Shown one piece after another: positions 42,671 to 55,019 of a stretch of DNA of 60,000 bases. Numbering within the stretch: the stretch's first letter is position 1; each line of letters opens with the position of its first letter. Both the position numbers and the translations under genes were made by a program. Source of the DNA: Cryptomeria japonica (Eukaryota; Streptophyta; Pinopsida; Cupressales; Cupressaceae); the NCBI RefSeq assembly GCF_030272615.1, contig NC_081405.1, positions 314,734,235 to 314,794,234 of the forward strand. The letters run 5' to 3'. Below the pieces are notes generated by a model. That model was not told where the DNA came from. It was given only the letters and a program-made list of their open reading frames with translations, and did not search any database.

Positions 42671-45308
42671 TGTTGGAAACAATATGTCACTAAGAGAGGG
42701 GTGAACTAGTTTTTTCCATACTTATCCCTTTTCAATCCTATGTGTGTGTACTAGTTAGAAGATCTAACATAAAGAAAACATACCAATTAGATAGGAGAAT
42801 GAAACAAATGCAACCACATATAAAAGGGACATCATATAACACCAATATATACAAGGAAAACCCAAGATGGGAATAACCTTGGTGAGAAATGTTGTTGGAG
42901 TCTACTGCTCCAATCTAGCCTCACAACGAAACTTTGATTACAATATTTAGGGAACCAACACAAGGAGCACCAACCGAAAGGAGCCACAACCCCTGCACCA
43001 AGCACCAAATCAATGATCACAATGCATTATATTCAAATACAAAATTAGTGATATAGTTACAAGTGAATCTTGTAACCTCTCAAAACAATCCTCCTTGTCG
43101 GTAAAGTACCTCCTCTATCTTACTGGTTCTCTACTCACTAAGACTGAATCTTCTGCAACTCAACCACTATTTTGTTGGATCTCCTCTATCACTCTTTTCT
43201 CTCTTCCTCTCACTACTGTTGCTTATCGATTTGGTCTCTCTCGGTTCCTTCTTCACTCGGCATATTGCCTCTTCTCTTCTGGTTCACCTCTATCTTGTCC
43301 ATAGTTATTTGTCACTACCAGTTCTTTAGCAATCCTTTTTCCTTGACATAATTCCTCTGCTTCTTCACTCAACTTGCATTCATTCTTAAATGCCTTCTCA
43401 CTGGTAGCCTTAACCTTACCAGTTAAACTCTCTTACTAGTTTGCCTTATAACACTCAGACACTTAAGATCTTTTTCAGAATGACTTAGACTAATTTCTTC
43501 ACTCATAGAGGTATACACATTTTGTCTAGCATCAACCTCTAATGCATCATCATTCCACCATCACCTCTCATTGATTTTGGCTTGCATATATATAAACAAG
43601 TTTCCCCACCAAAAACCAATTCAAAATCTAGGCAGTTAGGGTTCCTTCCACCAACCAAATCATCCTCTGATATCTACCTTGGATTGATCACCTACATTGG
43701 AGAAATGACTCTATATGCATCGTCTTTCCAATGCATGTTTTCTAAAAATAGCAAACCTAACCCTGGTCTTCAGCCTCAAAATCAGTCCACATGTTTATGA
43801 TCCAGTTGTTTCCTTATCGAGGTCCCCTTGCAGTTTGATTTACTTGCTTCAATCCAGGTGCTAACAACTCCCTTATCTTTTTCTGTCATTCACTCTTCCT
43901 CGAGCCACACTCTTCTGATCTGATCCACAAATCATGGGATCCATATTAATTGCACACCTATATAAATACCAATCCTTACCCCGCACTTCACCAGCATCTA
44001 TGAGCTTGGCACTTCACCTCCACTTGGCATCCATGTTGACATACACCTCTACTTGAAAAATTGTGTCGGTATAGATTGGATCACCAACTAACTCCACTAC
44101 CGGGTTTATCTATCGACTTACTAACCCTACCGGTTAAACCCTCATGTCGATATGTCATCAACCTTGCACTCTGCTTCTCTTACAGTGGAACACTCAATTG
44201 ATCAGCACTCTTTCTAACCTACCTTATGAACATCTTCATCAGATTTTTGTCTTGTGCATTTGCACCTTATCCATATTACTTGTTGACTTAGATACTAGTA
44301 AACACTCTGGATAGCACTATGTCATCATCCTTCAATTGACTCCATCTTCAATTCGACCATTTTCCTCTATCTGCATCTGCTCAACCTTGCCGCCTTCTTG
44401 ATCAGCTCAGACCATATCTCAACTTTCTTGTTAAAATGACAAACTCATCACACTTCATCTGTTCTGACATCTCAACATGCCTTCTTTGTCGGTCAAGTGC
44501 ATATCCTTGTTCTCGTGCACTTGAGTCATTTCTTTGATTTGTGGGTAGATCTAGTGTGATCCTTCAAACAACCGCCTTTACCTCTTCTTCCTTATCTCAC
44601 AGAACTATAATGCACACTATGCATAATAGAAGATAATCTTCACTTATTGGTGGTAGTGATTACTTTTCATCTGCATCATGCAATTCACTCATGTGGCTTC
44701 CCTGTTTGTGCAACATATCTTCAAATAGGTACATGTGATCAGGTGTGGGCACAATCATTGTCAGTCATCTCTTCACATGGTGACTACATCTTCATCCGAT
44801 GGGAGTCCTATTTTTCTATAGCCACACAATATACTGGTGACCTAAATATCCTTCTTCTCAGGTGTTGATGTGAGTCAGGTAACATTCTGCCTATTCATCA
44901 CAAACATCAACTCAAGCACCTTGCTCATTCTACCTGTACATTGGTCATAAGCTTGCTATTTGGCAACTACTCACTGTCAACACAACTCTTACCAGTTGAC
45001 ATCCTTTCCTTACCGATGATATATTGTACTAATAACCTATAAATTTCATCCACACAAGTCAATTGCTAACTTGTGTACCGGTGACCTATCCATTTCATCC
45101 AAACAAGTCAAACATTAACTTGTGTACTGGTGACTCCATTGATCATTCCTCTCAATGACATTCTCCCTTACCTGACCGATGTTCTACAACACAAGGTGAT
45201 ATCAAAGATATCTCATCCTATACTCCTCCATGACATTGTTGCACATATATCTCTTATACCGGTAGCCATGTTATACCAGTTGACATCAATGACAACACAA
45301 TGCCAACA
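42671..45308 (-). repeat. Copia-B 5' LTR
   Basis: Direct repeat of 36310-39198 without the 246-base duplication. On the minus strand it runs TGTTGGCATTGTG to GTTTCCAACA. The two LTRs differ at many positions, so the insertion is old. Confidence 0.85.
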
Positions 45309-45605
45309 CAACTTTTCTCCCTTTTTAGAAAATTTCTTCATGTAGTGCTTTCATTCACCAGAACTTTTTTTCTCAACCTTCTTACCCTTGTTCTGCAACC
45401 CAGTCACCTTCACAATTACCTTTGGCAAGACAACAAAGGAGATACGAACAATCAAAACTTAACCCTTCTACCCAAAATTTGATGAGAGAACTTTGTTATA
45501 ACCCTACATGGATAGGAAGAAAGGTGTCCTCCCCACTTTGGAGAAGAGGTCCCACACCTCATCATGTTTTTGAAGATCCTCATATTTTTTTGGCTCTAAC
45601 CTCTT
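45309..45605 (-). pseudogene. ORF3 family copy 3, N-terminal part
   Basis: The minus strand begins with R-L-E-P-K-K-Y-E-D-L near 45600. It then reads D-E-V-W-D-L-F-S-K-V-G-R-T-P-F-F and Y-N-K-V-L-S-S-N-F-G. After two stops, V-T-G-L-Q-N-K-G-K-K lines up with A-T-G-L-x-x-D-G-I-K of copy 2, and M-K-K-F-S-K with V-K-K-F-P-K. This is the only copy with this N-terminal segment, which the others lack through 5' truncation. It ends at the Copia-B border. LINE-3 lies about 570 bases upstream on the same strand. Confidence 0.65.
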
Positions 45606-46169
45606 TCAAAGGCCACCATGTCAAGAAACAAAATCATAGTGGCTTGGTAAGAGAATTGAAAGCGACAGAAAGAGAAACCACAATTAAAAAATTTAACCTC
45701 ACCAGATGAAAAAAAATTACGAAGAAGGCAATCTTTGAAATGATCTTCATCATTGTCCCTACAAATGAAACAATATCTCCAATCATAGGAAAACTTCGTA
45801 ATATGCAAAATAAAACCACTGACTTTCCAACAAATAATTTTCGCATTCTTAAAAATTAAGGGTAAGTGAAGGCCATACAACTTCATACTATTGACACAAA
45901 AAAGGGAATTAATGTCTTGTGTTCCATAAATTAACCTAGCAGGATTCTAACAAGACCCTTACAATGACAACATAGTTAGCATCCTAGTCATCATCTAGAT
46001 CATCACCATAATTTGAATTCAAAAAAAATTGGCACCCATTTCAAAATGACAAGAGATAAAAAGCCACCACCACAAAACACTAACTACCAATATAGGAGCT
46101 AGACTTAGACAAGTACGACTTAGTCCTTTCCTTCACTTGAATATTTTTTCACCCTATAGGGATCTATAG
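45606..46169 (-). other. Spacer between LINE-3 RNase H and ORF3 copy 3
   Basis: Minus-strand open frames 45596-45886 and 45634-45846 overlap here. One contains C-F-I-C-R-D-N-D-E-D-H-F-K-D-C, a knuckle-like CX2CX6HX4C pattern that may be chance. I see no poly(A) or T-run ending LINE-3 here, which suits a continuous element. Confidence 0.4.
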
Positions 46170-49100
46170 AAAATTGAGAAAAACCTAATCTTTGTGATTC
46201 AATTCTTTATTCGTAGCTTCATCAACTCCTCTATTCCCTTCCCTAAAATTATATTGGATCTTTATTTTAGGAAATAAGCTCATCAACCTTTTTCTTGCTT
46301 CCACAACATTTTTTAATTTCCTAGGGTGTATTTATCTTTCTATTCAAGCAATCCATAATTAGCTTAGACTCTCATTCCAATATGAAATTTTGACATTTTA
46401 AATTATTGAGGTGCCTAAGCCCTCACCAAGAAGTGATTGCCTCTACCCTGTTATTAGATCCTCTCCCCAAATTGACACAGTACCCTTCTATCGGATGTCC
46501 CCTACTATTTATTTTTATATCTCCCTCTCCAGAAAAGCCAGGGTTTCCTTTGGAATGACCATTAAAATTGCATTTTACCCAGCCTTAATCCAAAGGAGAC
46601 CAAAGGAAATCATTTTTCAAGATCAATTTGTTGTATTTCATGTTAAGAAGGTTATGAGTGATTCCCCATCATTGTTTTATTCTTAAATCTAGCAAGCTCA
46701 ATATAACCTTAAAGGGCCTAAAAGAACGAGCATTCACATTCTCCTTAATCTATTATTTTATGATCTAGAGCAACACTTTACTGTTATGAGATTCTTCTCT
46801 AAATATGATATTGTTATGCTCCTTCCAAATATTCCATGCAATAAAAGGGGGAATTTGTAACCACATGCTTATGATAATTGGGTGTGTAAAAAGAAAATGA
46901 TTCCACTATTCCATAAAGTTTTTTCATTTTCTCCAAGAAGGTCCATATAATCACAAGATCAACAAGCATCTCAATCCAAATCTCTTTGACAAATTAGTAA
47001 TGCAGAAATAAATGATCTATACTATTAAAATCTCTATTGTATAAGGTTCACCTATTAATGAGGGGGAAGCCTCTCTTATTTTGATTATCAATAACTGGGT
47101 TTCTACCATGAGTAGTAACCCACTGAAAATAGCTGATTTCTAGGATGAGACCATTAAATGATATCCTATTCAAGTTTAAGTTCTCCTTATGTGCTTCCTT
47201 AATGGAATTATATGGAAATTTGATATAGAAAGAAACTGAGGGATTGTGGAGCCAAATCTATTCAATCTCCTAGAAGAGGAAAAAAATGAGTAGTCCCCCA
47301 AGGTAAAGACTAAAGATTGATTTTCCTCCACCATTTGACTTATGTTAGGTTTAGAGATGTTTTTGTTGTTTGATACTTTATCCACAAGGTTTCTCCATCT
47401 AACCTGATCCCCCTATTATAAAAGGTAACCATGAACGAGGGTACCATAACACTAAATTATGACCTTTTTGACTGTGTTGAATTGGTTCAAATCTATGAGG
47501 GCCTTATCTTTTAACCAAACATCATCCTAGAATTCAGTAGACCTTCCATTATCGACAAGTTTTTATTCTCCCTTTCTTAATATAGCCCTTATTTTGGAGA
47601 TATTATTCCATATAACTAGAAGGTAACATCTTGTGAAGAACAAGATTAGAGCAATTACCATTATTTAAGCATTTGGCCTCAAATATTTTGGTCCCGTCTT
47701 TGGCACCTTCAATCAATTGTCATCCAATTTTAGATATTAAGGCCATGTTGAAAGTTTTAAGGTTCCTTATCTCATTCCCTCCCACTTTTTTGTAGCTACA
47801 CACTTTATCCCAAGAAACCAGGGACATTCAAATTTTCTTTTCCATGCCTATACAAAGGAAATGTTTTTAAATTTTCTGAATTTTTTCCACCACACATTAA
47901 GGCATCATAGAAAGAGAGATAATAAATCAGGATGTTTTATAAGTAAGACTTAAGAAATTATACTTTACTAGCCAAACTTAGAAGTTTAGCTTTCCATCCA
48001 ACAAGATTTTCCTAAAACCTTTCAATGATGCCATTCTAGAAGATACTCTTGGGAGATTTAGAAATAAGGGGCAACTCTAGATAAAAGTTTGGGAAGGAAG
48101 TAGCACTACATGCTATAATTTTGGTAATTTTTAACTAAAAGTAAGGGTGGGCATTCAGAAATACATTTTTCTCTTTTCATAATTTATATGTTGACTAGAT
48201 ATCATCGCATAGTTATCAAGGATCTCCTTCTAGCCTCTAGCTTCTAATATGTAGGCTTCACCAATCATGATAGTGACATCCACAAAATATTGGTGGGTGA
48301 TAAGATCCAGACTAGAAGCTGCTTTGATACCTTTTAATCCACCAGTCTCTTTAATCCTTTCAATATTCCTCCCAAAGACTTCAACAACAATGAGAAACAA
48401 ATAGAGGGAGAGGGAATCACCTTGACCGAGGGTACAACCACATGAGAAGAATCCATTAAGAGATCCATTATTATAAATAGAGAACATCAAGGAGGTAACA
48501 CATTCTATAATTTTCTTTAAAAAGTTCTTTAAAGCCAAACTTCTTGAGCACTTCAAAGAGGAAGTTACATAACACCATGTCATTGGCTTTTGAGATGTCT
48601 AATATAAAAGTTGTGCTTGGCTTTTTACTATGATCCATCTAGTGAACTAATTCGTGGGCATCAATAACCACATCCTTAATATGTCTCCCTTTGACAAAGC
48701 CTTTCTAGTTAACATATATCATTTTATCCAACACTAATTTGATTCTATTAACAATAACCTTAGAGAAAACTTTATATGTAATGTGTTACATGGGCTAATA
48801 GGTCTGTAATCCTTAATGAAAACAACATTATCTTTTTTGGAACCAAATAAATGAAGGTGGACTTGAATTTTTTGAGGATTTTACTAGATCTAAAGAAGTC
48901 CTTAGTAGAAATAAAAGCATCAATAACAACAACATCCTAGTACTCTTGAAAGAAAGTTGGGGTGTACCAATCAGGTCCTAGGGCCTTATAAGCCACAAAA
49001 GAAAAGAAAACCTCCTTCACTTCATGGAGAGAAACTTTGGTATTGAGAAGGTTCAACTCCTTGTCTGTAATAACCTCAGGGATAAGCTGAATCAAGCCAT

Positions 49101-50348
49101 TAGGACCCCTAAATCTTCCCTGACTGTTATTGTTTTGATTTTTAAATAAGGCCAAGAATAGTTCGGTAATCTCCTCCTCATCTTAAGTTAAATATCCATC
49201 ATCCAAGTCTTTATTTTCCTTATCTTGTTCCTTCTTATATGCTTCATAGTAAACTAATGAAAGAACTTAGTATTCTTACCTCCGTTTGTAATATATTGGA
49301 TAGCAAATTTTTGTTTCCAAAAGATCTTTTCTTTTTTATTAAGTCTAAAACATTGTTCTCTCCACACAATCTCTTCTAAGAATTCATCCTAAGAAGCAAG
49401 ATTACTTTCAATCCTCTCCTTAATAGCTTCTAGTTTGCATAAATTATCCTTTTTAGTTTGATGATGTTCCTAAAGAAGCATCTATTCCATCTTTTTACTC
49501 TGTTTCTTAGGAGTTTTAGTTTTTGAGCAACACGAACCATAGGTGTACCATCAATCTAAAATCCTGCCATTTCTCAACCAAGGCTCTAAAGTCTGGATGA
49601 AAAGACCACATGATCTGGTATCTAAATGGGTAGAATATTTTGTTGGTACCATAATCCCAAGAAAAAATAATAGCATTATAGTCTCATCTAGACTTTGGAT
49701 GGGATCTAAGGAATAGGGAGACAACATCTCTCAAATTACTTGAGACTATAAATCTATTAAGTCTGACCTAGATAAGGTTTTTTCCCAATCTCTTAGTTGA
49801 CCAAGTGAACTTAGAACCAACCAGGTTAATATTCATCAGACCTATCGAAGAGATAAATTCTACAAGATCATTCATACTTTCTGAATAGTCTCATAGGCCA
49901 CCATATTTATTTGAAGGATATAAGGGCCAGTTTAAATCCCCATTCAACATCCACAAATTATCCAAAGAGCTCAAAATAAAGGACTCTAGAGAGGATCACA
50001 GGTCAGCATTATGGTATCTCGCATTGGAAGAATAGGTATTTATAAGGTTCCACTCAAATCTAGTCCTCAAGCTCTTTATCTTGACAATAAGATAATGTTT
50101 GGCCAAATGAATCAATCTACAAGTGGTAGAGAACTAATTACACAAGGTAGAAATACCCTTGGATGCTCCTTTAGTGTCATTAACCAAGAGCCTAGTAGAA
50201 GGCTAGACAAACTTGACAATTCTCTGGAAGATTTAAAATTTCATATTTATTTCCTAGATTAGGACAATATCTACTTTTTGTTCCAGCAAAATACATTTTT
50301 GAATCTATTATTTCACAGGGCTATTTAAACCCCACATTCTAAAATAAA
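46170..50348 (-). pseudogene. LINE-3 ORF2: endonuclease, RT, RNase H
   Basis: The start near 50348 reads M-N-I-L-F-stop-N-V, the usual 'MNILSWNVRG' with the tryptophan lost. The endonuclease includes L-N-G-D-L-N-W-P and G-S-K-F-T-W-S-T-K-R-L-G-K-N-L-I. The RT shows A-L-G-P-D-W-Y-T-P-T-F-F at about 48960, D-Y-R-P-I-S-P at about 48800 and L-G-Q-G-D-S-L-S-L-Y-L-F at about 48400. The active-site box at 48272-48291 reads F-V-D-V in place of F-x-D-D, so it is dead. RNase H opens G-W-V-K-C-N-F-N-G at about 46590 and closes Y-N-F-R-E-G-N-R-G-V-D near 46215. Confidence 0.8.
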
Positions 50349-50599
50349 ATATTCATTAAAAACAAGTTCAAAAGATCTACTTAGCCTTTAGTAGGCTAGA
50401 CATCCCTCAACAAAGGGATCCAAATTACTTTTTCTTCTTCTTAGCTTTAGAGAGACCATCTAAGGTCCTTTATCTACAGCTAGCATTATATTTTCCTCCA
50501 CCATTATTCCTAGAATATTCTTGTAATTGTTGTCAAACTTTATTCTTACCTCCTACATCAACTTTCTTCTTCTTCTTTTTTTTGCCACCAACTTGAGTT

Positions 50600-51720
50600 C
50601 TATCCAAGTCATCAACTCATTCATTAGCCAAAATCTTCCATGACTTACTAGGAGGAGGGGTAGAAGAAAATCCTAGGATATGAATGTTTTCTTTTAGATT
50701 AACAAAATGAGCCATTGATTTCTCCTTAGAGGTACTAATCACATTGTCTAGGTTTATGTTCTCCTTATTAAGGTTGAAGAAACTTATTACATTCTCTATT
50801 TCTGCTTCACTTTTTGTGGAAATCACATTAGAATTATGGTTCAAATCCATAACCATATCCACTCTCGAGGTCCCCTCTCTCCAAGTTATCCTTCAAGATG
50901 GCTTGTGGAGGAATGTACATTCTTGGTTGAGGGGGTGTCCCCAAGATTTGATTTATCTCCATCCCAGAAGAAGAAATCATCAATACATTGAAATTTTTTT
51001 CTTGTGTTTAAAAAGATAAATCTCAATCTCCTTAGTAGAGGGAGTAGGCATAGACTTGGAATCCCCACCCAGTTGGGTCCCAATTCTCTCCAGCCCCTCA
51101 TTGGGTTGAGGAGAGGACAAATTAGTTATTTTCTATTTTCTACCAAGCTATTTCCTATGTTCTTAATTGAGATGACCATATATTTTACTATATTGACAAA
51201 AGGCTTGAGAATTTTCATATTCTATGGATTATACCCAGGAGCCAAGTCTAGAAAGGAGCGTAACTTGGGTCAGCAAAACTTTGTTAATGACCATATTATC
51301 ATAGATTCTAGAAAACAAGAATCTAGATTTTGATTTCATGATCCTATCCATCACTATGAATTTTCCAAAGGAGTTAGTAATCCCTTTAAACATACCTAGA
51401 TTCCCATACTCAAGGGATAACACAAGAAGAAGGAATCATGTAGGTGCAATTTATCCTAAATATTTCCAAGGATCAAGGCTAGGTTTCCATTTGCATAGTT
51501 ATAAGAAGTTATTATTACCATAAGTCCATAAGCTTTCTGTGAGAATTTTTAGAAAATCATTAGGGATAACAAAAATGAAAAGGAAAAAGACCATTTTCCA
51601 TAAGATTGATAGACACACTTCCTTTAAGCTTCCACCTAGCAGCAGACAATTTCCTCACTTGGTTAATAGAATGTCGAAAAGCCAAAAATTTTACCAACAT
51701 GAGTACAATTCCCCTCCTTG
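50600..51720 (-). pseudogene. LINE-3 ORF1 (DUF4283 + zinc-knuckle remnant)
   Basis: The minus strand reads F-L-A-F-R-H-S-I-N-Q-V-R-K-L-S-A-A-R-W-K-L-K-G near 51680, a DUF4283 opening. L-S-L-E-Y-G-N-L-G-M-F-K-G-I follows at about 51420, where 'LPLEYWNLG' is the norm. I-E-Y-E-N-S-Q-A-F-C comes next, with a damaged knuckle (C-Q-Y-S-K-I-Y-G-H-L-N, second cysteine lost) at about 51170. A later open frame (50862-50617) is polar, contains P-P-P-S-K-S-W, and is the ORF1 tail. The protein would bind element RNA. Confidence 0.7.
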
Positions 51721-51744
51721 ATCCACCCTTTTTTATTGGATGTG

Positions 51745-52850
51745 TTGTCTTTTGTTATGGGTGTTTGTGCCTTGATATCCCTTGCATTTCATCCCATTCT
51801 TTATATTGATGTTTCCTTTCATATTGGTAGGAACATAAGATTACTATTGTGATATTGATTATATGTTCCCAATTAATTATTGAAGTTAGACTTATGTTTA
51901 CCTTTGTGGATGTTCGCTCATCTGGAGGTTCTATTGTATTCAACTATCATAGTATCTATTTTTTGAGGGATTTGTGCTATTGGTCATCGATACCTTGTTA
52001 TGATGATAGACATTAGCTTCATTTATGAACTTACAGGTAGATGAATGGTCTTTCGTAGATGGATGATAGTGATTTCAGAATTGTTCTGATTATGTGAATG
52101 ATTAGTGTAGCTAGTGATGCATGCTTTACTTACATTGTGTTTATAATTTTTATTGAACCAATTATGTTAAGAACATGCATGACTATATAATCAATTGGGA
52201 CCTCATATCACTCGATCTGAGAGGCATATGAGTTTATAATCATGTCCATTTTATTGATGTTTTATATTAATTATGTATACATGCATATGACATTTTATGG
52301 AGTTGCTTGTGGGTGTAGCTTGCAGGAACTAGGCATCCACTCCTACTAATTGCAAGACTGCATGTGCCCTATCAACTTTTGAAGGTGGTAATGTGAGATA
52401 GTAACCAAGTCCTAAGTATTCAATCCATCACTCTAATGTGGGAGAAGGGTCAACACTTGTTACCTTTCCCTGATCAGCCTGAGTTGGTTAGGTCACCGTT
52501 GTGCAAGGTTGATTCCAAGTTTTATGTCTTGGTCAAATTATAATTTTAATTGGTAATCAGATCAAAAGGGATTAAATTTTATAAATAGTTAAATTGAACA
52601 TAAAATAATTATGATTAGATGTATTATGTGATCAAAATAAATAATATGCTCATATATTCATATTTGTGCTCTACCTTAATGATAATATACTCTAAATTTA
52701 ATTAATTAACTAAATATATTAAATTGAAGCTGAAAAGTTGAATAATATAAGATTAATGTAAAATTAATTAATTAGAATTTAATAAATTAATTTATAAATA
52801 TCAATAATTAAAAAGATTTAAGTTTAAGGAACATTAATTAATATTGTTAG
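51745..52850. other. Unassigned repeat-like DNA
   Basis: No coding region is seen. Text around 52280-52530 (GC-richer, with TAGCTTGCAGGAACTAGGCATCC and CCTGATCAGCCTGAGTTGG) has the look of a retrotransposon LTR, but I found no partner copy or ends in the window. Confidence 0.35.
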
Positions 52851-55019
52851 CCTTGGGTATGGTTAAGGTTGGTTGTGTTGGTTCCCAAAAGTGGACGGGT
52901 TTACACTGCCACAGAGCAAAGACCAAGCTGATTCCTCCAAATATATATGGAGAGCCACCTCCAACTATCAATATATGTTAGGCTTGGACCAACTTTAACA
53001 AGGATGTGAGATCCTTCTACACTTTGGGCTCTGGAGAACCTGGGAGGGTGATCCCTTCAGTGAATCTCCTACTCTCTACAACGATACTCTAAAATTTACT
53101 GAAAAACAAAGCAGATTATCTCATAAAATGACTCAATAGAAAGGGAGAATGCTCAAGGATGGAAAATACTTCAGCGATACTCAACCTTAAGCTGGAGTAT
53201 GAGAAAGGGTGGGACAAATTTTAGAAAATATATAAAACTTAATAAATTATATTCTGATAGTTTAGAAGACGTGTTCTGAGAAATCAGTTAAAACCAAATC
53301 ATGGTTTATAAATAAAACTGGTTACAAGAATTGATCAATGCCTTAATCCATTGGGTACCTTAAAGATATAAAATGTAAACCTAAGAATGTGATAGAATTT
53401 GATCTGATAACATAAAATTTGAGATGATACCGCCTTATAATATACCCCATTTGAAACCCTAACCGAAGACTACTTATCTAAAATCCTAGCACAAGATCTA
53501 TCATTCTGCAACTCCATTTAAGAGATTTAGTTGACCCCTTGGGCCAAAGAATAAACAAAAAGCTACATACATCATAACAATGCATTAAATGAAATAAACC
53601 CTTGACTAGTTTCATTTAAAAATTGATAGAATCATGCAACAAAGAGAAAAGGGTCGAAATTTTATTTTCTTTAAACAAAATGCTATCTCTGTCACAAGAT
53701 TGAATTTATGCATAACTCCTTCAAGAACCTGCAAAATTACAAACACTAAAACATTTCTTTATTTTCTCTGTAAAATATTTTACAGCTATTTTGCTTCACT
53801 TTGCCTCGCTACTGAAAATAGACTAGGAAAACCCCAAGGAAAAGGAAAACTAAACCTACAAGACATTTCCAACCAATCTGAGCCCTTCTTTTGGCCATGA
53901 TTTCCCTTTTTATAGAATGAAGAGAGAAACAAGCTTCGGGCTAGAAGACACATGTTAATAGGACATTCATTCTTAACATTTATCCATAAAAGGTCGTATG
54001 CAATTTTGTTACAAAATCGTCTATATGTCCATGCGATAGCACCTACGAATCATTGTTCTTAACTGAAAGTTGGTAGGGGTAAAACCGTTTGAGCCATGTC
54101 ATTAGTGTCATGACACCTTCAGATGAAATGTGAGATGTTGCACTTTTGTCCTATTAAGCATTTCCCTTCTAGGAAATGAAACAAGGTCCTGGTAAGAAGA
54201 AAAGTCACCTCTAAACTAGAGGAAGAGCTTCAACCTTCATGCCCAGGATCAGAGGCAGTGAGAGGGGGAGTTAGAGGATAAACATAATATGCTAGGGAAG
54301 GGTCACAACTTCCATACAACTACATGGATGGATTGCTACTACTCCCTACTGAGACATGTTCCTTTTTCATTCCTCTGTGGGCTCTCTCTCACAACCCCCT
54401 TCCATCCAGTGATAGAGTAGACACAGAGGTTGTGCCATGAGTGACCTTTCTTCATAAGAAAAGGATTTGATGTCCCCTCTGGCAATCCTCCCCACTTTCA
54501 CATCCCCTTTTGAAATAGACATACTCACACATGAGAGAAAAATTCCATCTAGTATCAAAGAGTATATTGCAACGCTATCTACAAGCTTGCTCAAACATCA
54601 TTCCGTTTGCAGAAGGGAAAAGTGCATTCAGAAAATGAAAAGGCTTCATACTCTCTTAGAAATTTGATCACAACCTTGGTGTATTTATAGTTAAACCATA
54701 CCTCATCAAGTAGTCCCTGTTCATGAAATATCATCACTTTGGTGCTCTTAATTCAATCTACTAGCTATGGATACTACAATTCATGCATATCACATCCACT
54801 ATATTCTTCTGTCAAGGTTCATCTAATGCGAGTGATTTTATCCTGATTTTATTCTTCAATGGGTGTACATTCTTCTACTTTAGGATCTCTGTCAATAAGC
54901 AAATCTCTTAATTCATCACACTTGAATTAGAATCTTATCCTAATCCTTTCACATCTCTGAGGTATCATCCTTGTCTTGTTGAATTAGTCCTTTGTTTAAT
55001 AGAAAAAATGAAAATAATC
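52851..55019. other. Unassigned intergenic DNA
   Basis: Short frames at 53634-53900 (+) and 54367-54594 (-) show no domain. Some of the minus-strand reading near 54367-54600 could belong with the pseudogene at 55020-55800, but I cannot establish that. Confidence 0.4.

Larger units (their letters stand above)
36310..45308 (-). mobile_element. Copia-B: large-LTR, gag-only retrotransposon
   Basis: The direct repeats 36310-39198 and 42671-45308 are 2.9 and 2.6 kb long. The perfect primer site TGGTATCAGAGCC (42656-42668) and the polypurine tract AAAGGGGGAAAT (39199-39210) border a 3.5-kb internal region. Gag and two knuckle-like motifs are present; pol is not recognisable. LTR ends are TGTTGGCA...CCAACA on the minus strand, with one end mutated at 36310. 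The flanking five bases are TAGCT (36305-36309) and CAACT (45309-45313), a decayed duplication. Removing the element restores the ORF3 frame. Confidence 0.88.
46170..51720 (-). mobile_element. LINE-3: long degraded LINE upstream of ORF3 copy 3
   Basis: This is an almost complete plant LINE on the minus strand: ORF1 with DUF4283 (51720-50600), ORF2 with endonuclease (about 50348-49620), RT (about 49160-47700), zinc-binding domain and RNase H ending near 46170. All parts carry stops. I find no A-run or target-site duplication near 46170. ORF3 copy 3 begins within 600 bases on the same strand. The true 3' end may therefore be at about 28200, beyond the two Copia insertions. Confidence 0.8.

Noticed and set aside
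45596-45886. Zinc-finger protein from a C-x2-C-x6-H-x4-C match
   Set aside because: The spacing does not fit a retroviral knuckle, the surrounding residues are hydrophobic low-complexity, and another frame of the same stretch leads into ORF3.
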